Origin: Streptosporangiaceae bacterium
GTDB taxonomy: Bacteria > Actinomycetota > Actinomycetes > Streptosporangiales > Streptosporangiaceae
Length of the DNA stretch: 12,383 nucleotides
Reading direction: 5' to 3'
Assembly: GCA_030041195.1 (NCBI GenBank)
Contig: JASHOI010000292.1
Coordinates: 1-12,383, forward strand
The position numbers and the translations under genes are program-made. Shown here in pieces: positions 1 through 4,338 of the stretch. Every line of letters starts with the position of its first letter. Positions within the stretch are counted from its first letter, which is position 1. A model generated the notes under the pieces. It was not told the DNA's origin. It worked only from the letters and a program-made list of their open reading frames with translations, and did not search any database.

Positions 1-276
1 GGCGGCCGCCGCGCGGTTGCCGGCCAGCGCGGCAGCGCGGGCGTCCGGGTCGGCGTGCGTGAAGAAACCGCCCCGGCACAGGCTGGACACGTGCAGCCCG
101 GCGCCGCGGACCGCGGCGGCGGACCGGGCCAGGCCGCGGGCGGCCACCTTGTCGCGCCACAGCCCGATTGCCGGGATCTCGTGCCGCAGGCACAGGGCGA
201 CGGCCTCGTCGAGCCCCAGGTGCTGCACCGTCGCCTGGTTGAGTGAAACCCCCAGCAAGCCCTCCGGCCGGCTCAC
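1..276 (-). CDS. Sugar phosphate isomerase/epimerase-like TIM-barrel protein, C-terminus cut by window edge
   Basis: Third gene of the minus-strand operon; only its first 92 codons are in the window. The reading SLNQATVQHLGLDEAVALC, then IPAIGLWRDKVA, then LHVSSLCRGGFF is typical of the start of xylose-isomerase-like (AP endonuclease 2 superfamily) TIM-barrel proteins that isomerise or epimerise sugars or act on keto-sugars. The metal ligands expected later in the barrel lie outside the window. I chose the GTG at 276 because GGGAAG sits about 5 nt upstream and the barrel sequence begins soon after. A GTG at 369 is also in frame and overlaps the stop of the preceding gene as GTGA. It would add 31 mostly Lys/Arg/Asn-rich residues that look like translated intercistronic DNA. 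Family assignment is fairly secure. Substrate is unknown; the neighbouring oxidoreductase and DUF993 protein suggest carbohydrate or polyol catabolism. Confidence 0.8.
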   Translation of the reverse strand, partial: MSRPEGLLGVSLNQATVQHLGLDEAVALCLRHEIPAIGLWRDKVAARGLARSAAAVRGAGLHVSSLCRGGFFTHADPDARAAALAGNRAAAA

Positions 277-330
277 TGTTCTTCCCGTTCGCTCACTGTT
301 CTTCCCGTTCGCCCACTTTTTCCGTTTGCT
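271..330. repeat. 20-bp tandem repeat between operon genes, two exact copies plus a degenerate third
   Basis: Positions 271-290 and 291-310 are identical 20-mers, and 311-330 is a decayed third copy. On the coding (minus) strand each unit reads GTGAGCGAACGGGAAGAACA, so each carries a GGGAAG ribosome-binding-like sequence followed by GTG. The DNA lies in the gap between the DUF993 stop (366) and the preferred start of the isomerase gene (276), and is richer in A/T than the flanking genes. Confidence 0.85.
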
Positions 331-365
331 CGCCTCTGGCCGCTTTTGCGCGGCCTTTGGCTCGC

Positions 366-1487
366 TCACGATGTCCCCTCCGTGAGGTACTGGGTCATCC
401 GCTCGACCGCGAGGGCGGGGCGCAGCAGGGCGCCGGCGGGGGCGGCTAGCTCGAAGAGGCGGATGAGATGGTCACGGGTGCGCTGGTGTTGCAGGCGGGC
501 GAGCATCGCGAAGTGCGGCTGCAGCCCGTTGAGCCAGGCCAGAAACGCGACGCCGACCTTGTAGTGGAACGTGGGCTCTTCGAAGATGGCCCGGCTCAGC
601 GGCATCGTCGGCCCGATGGCGGTCTGGTAGCCGGCCAGGTCCCCGGTGTCCAGGGCGCGCAGCGCCGCGGCGGCCGGCGCGGTCACCGCGGCGAACGCCC
701 CGAGCAGGGCGTCACTGTGCCCGCCCGCGTCACCGCGGATCAGCTCGTCGTAGTGGAAGTCGTCCCCGGTGTAGAGGCGGACGCCGGGCGGCAGCAGCCG
801 GCGCAGCGCCGCCTCATGGCCGGCGTCAAGGACCGAAAGCTTGACGCCGGCCACCTTTCCGTCGGCGCGCTCGGCCAGCCTGGCCACCAGGTCGGCGGCG
901 GGCCCGAACTCCGCGGCACCCCAGTACCCGGCGAGCGCCGGATCGAACGCGGCGCCCAGCCAGTGCAGGATCACCGGCCGGTCGGCCTGGCGCAGCAAGT
1001 GCAGATAGACGTCCAGGTAGTCGCGGGACGATCTGGCGCTCGCGGCCAGCGCCCGGCTGGCCATCAGGATCACGCCAGCCCCGGCTGACTGCACCAGCTC
1101 CAGCTGCTCCTCGTACGCCTTGACCACGTCCGGCAGCGGGTGCCCGCCCGGCGGCAGCTGATCGGTGCCCGCACCGCAGGCGATGGTGGCGCCGCGCTCG
1201 CCGGCGCGCGCGGCCGACCGGGCGATGAGCTCCCGCGCCTGGGTCCAGGACAGCCCCATGCCGCGCTGCGCGGTGTCCATGGCCTCCGCGACCCCGAACC
1301 CGTAGTCCCACAGGAAGTCCCTGAAGCCGATCGTGGACTCCCAGTCGATCTCGCCGTCGGGCGTCGCCGCGACGTGCGCGGCCGCGTACACGCTCCGGGT
1401 CACCGGGGGCGGATAGCCGCGTTTCCATCCCGGCTCGGCGACGTACAGCGGCTCCGAGCGCCCGGGCAGGAAGATCGTCGTGGCCAT
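366..1487 (-). CDS. DUF993 family protein, dihydrodipicolinate synthase/aldolase-like TIM barrel
   Basis: This 373-residue protein resembles the DUF993 family, distant relatives of the DHDPS/N-acetylneuraminate lyase class I aldolases. Visible features are the N-terminal WKRGYPPPVTRSVYAAAHV stretch, a strand PVILHWLGAAFDP near 171-183, and VAGVKLSVLDAG with Lys216 where DHDPS-type enzymes carry the Schiff-base lysine. LYTGDDFHYDEL at 238-249 resembles the following strand. If the lysine is functional, the expected chemistry is aldol or retro-aldol cleavage, or dehydration, of a keto-acid or keto-sugar; this is inferred from the fold family. The ATG at 1487 lies 1 nt after the TGA of the Gfo/Idh gene and has no strong Shine-Dalgarno, so translation is probably coupled. 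The last codons overlap a possible GTG start of the next gene as GTGA. Lower-confidence point: the DHDPS tyrosine motif is replaced here by HWLG. Confidence 0.85.
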   Translation of the reverse strand: MATTIFLPGRSEPLYVAEPGWKRGYPPPVTRSVYAAAHVAATPDGEIDWESTIGFRDFLWDYGFGVAEAMDTAQRGMGLSWTQARELIARSAARAGERGATIACGAGTDQLPPGGHPLPDVVKAYEEQLELVQSAGAGVILMASRALAASARSSRDYLDVYLHLLRQADRPVILHWLGAAFDPALAGYWGAAEFGPAADLVARLAERADGKVAGVKLSVLDAGHEAALRRLLPPGVRLYTGDDFHYDELIRGDAGGHSDALLGAFAAVTAPAAAALRALDTGDLAGYQTAIGPTMPLSRAIFEEPTFHYKVGVAFLAWLNGLQPHFAMLARLQHQRTRDHLIRLFELAAPAGALLRPALAVERMTQYLTEGTS

Positions 1488-1488
1488 C

Positions 1489-2640
1489 TCAGGGCGTCAG
1501 CGGCGGGACGTCGATGCGGCGGCCCTCGGCCGAGGACTGCAGCGCCAGCGTGGCGAGCTGCACGCCCCGCGCCCCCTCGGCCAGGTTCCAGGGCAGCGGC
1601 GTGCCCTCGGCCACCGCGCGCAGGAACTGCTCCCACTGGATCTTGAACCCGTTGTCGAACTCGGTGTTGTCCGGGACGTCGGTCCACAGCGCCGGGTAGT
1701 CGACCGGGTCCGGCAGGTCCGGGTTCCAGACCGCGCGCGGGGTCGAAACCCGGTGCTGGACCGCACAGTGGCGCAGCCCGGCGACCGCGCTGCCGTGCGT
1801 CCCGTCCACCTGCAGCTCCAGCAGCTCCCGCCGGTTGACCCGGACCGCCCAGGACGCGTTGACCGAGGCCATCACGCCGCCGGACAGCTCAAGCACCGCG
1901 TACGCGGCGTCGCCGGCGGTGACGTCGTATGGTGCCCCGGCCTCGTCCCAGCGCCGCGGCAGGTGCGTCGCCTGCCGCGCGTACACGGCCGTGACCGGGC
2001 CGAACAGGTCTTCCAGCAGGTAGTGCCAGTGCGGGAACATGTCGAGCACGATCCCTCCGCCGTCGGCGGCGCGGTAGTTCCAGGACGGCCGCTGCGCCGG
2101 GATGCCGTCGCCCTCGAACACCCAGTAGCCGAACTCGAGCCGCACCGACAGCACGCGGCCGAAGAAGCCTTCCCTGACCAGTCGGCGCAGTTTGATCACC
2201 CCGGGCAGGAACAGCTTGTCCTGCACGACACCGTTGATGATCCCGGCCTCGCGTGCCGCGCTGGCCAGCGCCGTGGCGCCGTCCAGCGAGTCGGCCACCG
2301 GCTTCTCGGTGTACACGTGCTTGCCGGCGGCGATCGCCTTGCCCAGGCTGGCCACCCGTGCGCTGGTGACCAGCGTGTCGAAGTACGCCTCGACCTCCGG
2401 GTCGGCCAGCACCTCATCCAGGCTGGTCGACCAGCGCGACAGACCGTGCCGCTCCGCGATCTCACGCAGCCGCGCCTCGCTGCGCCCGACCAGCACCGGC
2501 TCGGGGTAGACGGTCCCGCCGCCGGCCAGCGGCACGCCGCCCTGCTCGCGGATCGCGAGCAACGACCGGACCAGATGCTGCCGGTAGCCCATCCGCCCGG
2601 TGACACCGTTCACGGCCACCTGCAGGACCTTGCGTGCCAT
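1489..2640 (-). CDS. Gfo/Idh/MocA family NAD(P)-dependent oxidoreductase
   Basis: First gene of the minus-strand operon, 383 residues, normal length for the family. The N-terminal Rossmann fold shows VNGVTGRMG at 10-18, later the dinucleotide-domain signature EKP at 112-114 (VYTEKPVADSL). GGGIVLDMFPHWHYLLEDLFG around 194-214 contributes the catalytic Asp/His region (D200, H204, H206). These enzymes oxidise or reduce a secondary alcohol of a sugar, inositol or glycoside; substrate cannot be read here. The start is ATG at 2640 with GGAAGGG 6 nt upstream on the same strand. Its promoter and a long G-rich 5' leader lie in 2641-2804, divergent from a LacI-type gene. Coupling with DUF993 and an isomerase-like protein suggests it makes a keto-sugar for the next step; 3-keto-glycoside pathways use a similar oxidoreductase plus TIM-barrel pair, but that link is an analogy only. 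Confidence 0.92.
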   Translation of the reverse strand: MARKVLQVAVNGVTGRMGYRQHLVRSLLAIREQGGVPLAGGGTVYPEPVLVGRSEARLREIAERHGLSRWSTSLDEVLADPEVEAYFDTLVTSARVASLGKAIAAGKHVYTEKPVADSLDGATALASAAREAGIINGVVQDKLFLPGVIKLRRLVREGFFGRVLSVRLEFGYWVFEGDGIPAQRPSWNYRAADGGGIVLDMFPHWHYLLEDLFGPVTAVYARQATHLPRRWDEAGAPYDVTAGDAAYAVLELSGGVMASVNASWAVRVNRRELLELQVDGTHGSAVAGLRHCAVQHRVSTPRAVWNPDLPDPVDYPALWTDVPDNTEFDNGFKIQWEQFLRAVAEGTPLPWNLAEGARGVQLATLALQSSAEGRRIDVPPLTP

Positions 2641-2662
2641 CGACCACCCTTCCGCCGCTCAC

Positions 2663-2754
2663 GCTGCCACCCCCGCCGCCACCCCCGCGCCGCCACCCCC
2701 GCGCCGCCACCCTCGCGCCGCCACCCCGCGCTGCCATCCCGCGCCGCCACCTGC
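2663..2754. repeat. G/C-rich tandem repeat in the predicted 5' UTR of the Gfo/Idh operon
   Basis: Seven consecutive units of 12-14 bp based on GCCGCCACCCCCGC run from 2663 to 2754; the units at 2675-2688 and 2689-2702 are identical. On the transcribed (minus) strand each unit is G-rich (GCGGGGGTGGCGGC). Five of the units give runs of three or more G (3, 4 or 5) separated by about 9-10 nt. It falls between the predicted transcription start (about 2768) and the ATG at 2640. Confidence 0.85.
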
Positions 2755-2760
2755 GCCGCG

Positions 2761-2774
2761 GGAAACCCCTTTCC
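2761..2774. promoter_or_regulatory. Operator-like palindrome GGAAA-CCCC-TTTCC at the predicted operon start site
   Basis: Perfect 5-bp arms flank a 4-bp centre. The site covers the transcription start expected from the predicted minus-strand promoter (2775-2804), a usual place for a repressor. Together with the following AAG it matches 14 of 17 positions of the site at 4075-4091 on the other side of the LacI gene. It lacks the central CG typical of LacI-family operators. Binding by the adjacent LacI protein is inferred. Confidence 0.45.
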
Positions 2775-2804
2775 AAGGTAAGCTGACCCGAAATGCTCGG
2801 TCAA
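2775..2804 (-). promoter_or_regulatory. Predicted sigma70-type promoter of the Gfo/Idh-DUF993-isomerase operon
   Basis: On the minus strand TTGACC (2804-2799) is followed after 18 nt by TACCTT (2780-2775), matching the actinobacterial pattern TTGACn and TAnnnT. Transcription would begin near 2768, giving a leader of roughly 130 nt. A 14-bp inverted repeat CGGTC-AACC-GACCG (2798-2811) overlaps the -35, and TGACC-N10-GGTCA (2784-2803) spans the spacer. Either could be a further operator. Confidence 0.5.
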
Positions 2805-2825
2805 CCGACCGGAGCGGATCGCATC

Positions 2826-2867
2826 GATGTACCAAAGGGCTTCCTCTAGCCGGCCTATCGGTACATC
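2826..2867. repeat. Inverted repeat GATGTACC-N26-GGTACATC in the divergent intergenic region
   Basis: Perfect 8-bp arms at 2826-2833 and 2860-2867, 34 bp centre to centre (about three helical turns), lie upstream of the predicted minus-strand promoter. The spacing would suit two half-sites bound on the same face of DNA. It could also form a long-loop hairpin. No function is demonstrated. Confidence 0.5.
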
Positions 2868-2903
2868 CATGCCGCGCGTGCTGTTGAGGGCGCGCGGTGT
2901 TGG

Positions 2904-2959
2904 GGTTGCGTGCTGGGCTGACCGGCACGTGCTGGGGTGAGCGGCACGTGCTGGAGTGA
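2904..2959. repeat. 19-bp tandem repeat upstream of the LacI gene
   Basis: The units starting at 2923 and 2942 differ at one position and read CGGCACGTGCTGG[GA]GTGAG. The preceding unit at 2904-2922 keeps 13 of 19 positions. The two good copies each contain the palindrome CACGTG, 19 bp apart. The array ends at or inside the start of the LacI reading frame. I could not find a convincing promoter for the LacI gene around it. Confidence 0.75.
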
Positions 2960-2973
2960 GGGGCGGAGGCGGC

Positions 2974-4026
2974 GTGGGTGACGGCCGGCCCGGGTCGCGG
3001 GTGACGCTGCAGGACGTCGCTGACCGCGCCGGTGTCTCGATCACCACGGCCTCGCGGGTGGTGAACGGCGGAACACGCCGGGTCGGCGCCCAGCTGGCGC
3101 AGCGCGTGCACCGGGCCGTCGCCGAACTCGGATATTCCGCAAACCTGCAGGCCAGAGCCGTCGCCACCGGGCGCAGCAGCATGATAGGCGTGGTCGTGCA
3201 CGACGTCGCCGACCCGTACTTCTCGTCGATCGCGGCCGGGCTCATCGAGACGGCGAGCCGCAGCCAGCTGCTGGTCTGCATGTCGGCGGCGGCGGCCAAC
3301 GAGACGGCCGAGCGGGCGTACGTGTCACTGATGCGGTCCCAGCGGGCCCGCGCGGTGATCCTGATCGGCAGCAGGACCGACGACGCCGCGGCGCGCGCGG
3401 AGCTTGACCGGGAGGTCGCCGCGTTCATCCGCCAGGGCGGCCGGGCGGTCTGCGTCGGCCAGCCGCTGCTCGGTGTGGACACGATCGCGCCGGAGAACGC
3501 CGCGGGCGCCGGCGCCCTGGCGCGGGCGCTGGCCGCGCTCGGCCACCGCCGGTTCGCCGTGCTCGCCGGGCCGAGGCGCTCGATCACCGTGCAGGACCGG
3601 ATCGCGGGCTTCCGTGCCGGGCTGGCCGACTGGTCCATCGGCCTTGACCCGGCGGACATCGTGCACGCGGCGTTCAGCAGGGACGGCGGCTACCAGGCGA
3701 TGAGCGCGCTGCTCGCCTCCGGCGGGGACCTGCCGGACTGCGTGTTCGCGGTCAACGACGTGATGGCGGTGGGCGCGCTGGCCCGGCTGCGTGCCGCCGG
3801 GATCTCGGTGCCCGGCGACGTCGCGGTGGCCGGCTTCGACGACATCCTGACCCTGCGTGACGTGACGCCGCCGCTGACCACGGTCCGGCTGCCGCTCACC
3901 CGGATGGGCGAGATGGCCGCGAGCATGCTGCTCACCGACGGGGAGCCGGACCGGCCGCGCGTTGTGCCGGTGCCCGGCGAGGTGATCATGCGCGACAGCA
4001 CGCTCCCCCGCAGGCCGCGCGGCTGA
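2974..4026 (+). CDS. LacI family transcriptional regulator
   Basis: About 350 residues, the usual length. The N-terminal helix-turn-helix is VTLQDVADRAGVSITTASRV followed by the hinge region YSANLQARAVATGRSSMIGV. A periplasmic-binding-protein-like sensor domain follows (GVVVHDVADPYF, then FAVNDVMAVGALARL and VAVAGFDDILTLRDVTPPL near the end). I chose GTG at 2974 because GGAGG (2965-2969) lies 4 nt upstream. GTG at 2956 (six more residues) is possible but has no ribosome-binding site. The gene is divergent from the Gfo/Idh operon and directly upstream of the leader-permease-amine oxidase genes, with operator-like sites on both sides, so it could repress either or both. LacI proteins of this kind usually sense a sugar or small metabolite. 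The effector is unknown. Confidence 0.93.
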   Translation: MGDGRPGSRVTLQDVADRAGVSITTASRVVNGGTRRVGAQLAQRVHRAVAELGYSANLQARAVATGRSSMIGVVVHDVADPYFSSIAAGLIETASRSQLLVCMSAAAANETAERAYVSLMRSQRARAVILIGSRTDDAAARAELDREVAAFIRQGGRAVCVGQPLLGVDTIAPENAAGAGALARALAALGHRRFAVLAGPRRSITVQDRIAGFRAGLADWSIGLDPADIVHAAFSRDGGYQAMSALLASGGDLPDCVFAVNDVMAVGALARLRAAGISVPGDVAVAGFDDILTLRDVTPPLTTVRLPLTRMGEMAASMLLTDGEPDRPRVVPVPGEVIMRDSTLPRRPRG

Positions 4027-4060
4027 CCGGCCCTTGCGCCGGCGCAGGCCGCCGGGGTAC

Positions 4061-4074
4061 GTTCGTGCCCGAAC
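4061..4074. promoter_or_regulatory. Inverted repeat GTTCG-TGCC-CGAAC
   Basis: Perfect 5-bp arms with a 4-bp centre, immediately adjoining the LacI-type site at 4075. It begins 35 bp after the LacI stop. It might be a second operator or part of a weak terminator hairpin for the LacI gene; with only 5-bp arms a terminator is less likely. Confidence 0.35.
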
Positions 4075-4088
4075 GGAAAGCGCTTGCC
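4075..4088. promoter_or_regulatory. LacI-family type operator GGAAAGCGCTTGCC
   Basis: The 14-mer is symmetrical at 12 of 14 positions with a central CG. It fits the general LacI/CcpA-type operator shape (nnnAAnCGnTTnnn). It lies between the LacI stop (4026) and the leader ORF start (4219) and closely resembles 2761-2774 on the other side of the same LacI gene, including the trailing CCAAG. A role in controlling the permease transcript is inferred. Confidence 0.6.
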
Positions 4089-4113
4089 AAGCGGGGGGAC
4101 GGACACGGCCCGC

Positions 4114-4127
4114 TATCACCCCTGATA
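4114..4127. promoter_or_regulatory. Inverted repeat TATCA-CCCC-TGATA upstream of the leader ORF
   Basis: Perfect 5-bp arms around CCCC, in a locally less GC-rich stretch where a promoter would be expected. The 5-4-5 layout matches 4061-4074 and 2761-2774, but the arm sequence differs, so another regulator may be involved. The nearest promoter-like pair downstream is TTCCCA (4146-4151) and CACAAT (4169-4174) with a 17-nt spacer; this is weak. Confidence 0.35.
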
Positions 4128-4218
4128 ACGGGTGTGTCGCAACTCTTCCCATGTGCTGGGCAGCGTCCCACAATTTCAGGCAGTACCGCTGACCACGCGG
4201 CCCGGGCGAGGAGTGAAC

Positions 4219-4338
4219 ATGGGACACCCGCTGACAACCCCGATCGGCTCAGCCGCAGCGCCGCAGCCGCCGGGCCGCCACACCGTCTGCTGCTTCTCCC
4301 CTGTCACCCGCGTCTGCGCGAGGGAGGCCGTGAAATGA
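4219..4338 (+). CDS. Cysteine-containing 39-residue leader peptide upstream of the permease
   Basis: An ATG at 4219 has a strong ribosome-binding site, GAGGAG at 4208-4213, 5 nt upstream. The 39-codon frame ends in TGA that overlaps the permease ATG as ATGA, so translation of the two is coupled. The first half is Pro/Ala-rich and low in complexity. The second half reads HTVCCFSPVTRVCAREAVK, with adjacent Cys24-Cys25 (TGC TGC) and Cys33. Size, position, rare consecutive Cys codons and overlap are what is expected of a regulatory upstream ORF; Cys-rich attenuator ORFs are known in mycobacteria. That it senses cysteine, or cysteinyl-tRNA, is inference. It could also act simply to load ribosomes on the permease. 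The GGGAGG site of the permease lies within its codons 35-37. Confidence 0.65.
   Translation: MGHPLTTPIGSAAAPQPPGRHTVCCFSPVTRVCAREAVK
4296..4326 (+). promoter_or_regulatory. Candidate hairpin hiding the permease ribosome-binding site
   Basis: CTCCC (4296-4300) can pair with GGGAG (4322-4326), which is part of the permease Shine-Dalgarno GGGAGG at 4322-4327. Within the loop a short CGCG-TCTG-CGCG helix (4309-4320) stacks next to it. The anti-Shine-Dalgarno strand begins 3 nt after the tandem Cys codons (4288-4293) of the leader ORF. A ribosome paused on those codons would cover it and free the permease site. The pairing is visible in the sequence; the mechanism is inferred. Confidence 0.4.

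Noticed and set aside
2663..2754. CRISPR-like array
   Set aside because: Units are only 12-14 bp, contiguous and without unique spacers.
1480..2781. Plus-strand open frame over the Gfo/Idh gene (about 430 codons)
   Set aside because: Antisense shadow without a recognisable domain, and it runs through the tandem repeat in 2663-2754.
2610..2870. Minus-strand small ORF beginning MDVPIGRLEEALWYIDAI
   Set aside because: The first ~38 residues look surprisingly protein-like, but there is no ribosome-binding site. Third positions are not GC-biased like the neighbours, it crosses the predicted promoter and the repeat, and it overlaps the Gfo/Idh start out of frame. At most it is a decayed gene fragment; a protein search of residues 1-38 would decide.
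4065..4334. In-frame upstream extension of the permease
   Set aside because: The added residues are Pro/Arg/Ser-rich and not family-like, while ATG 4335 has a good GGGAGG site and starts just before the conserved region.
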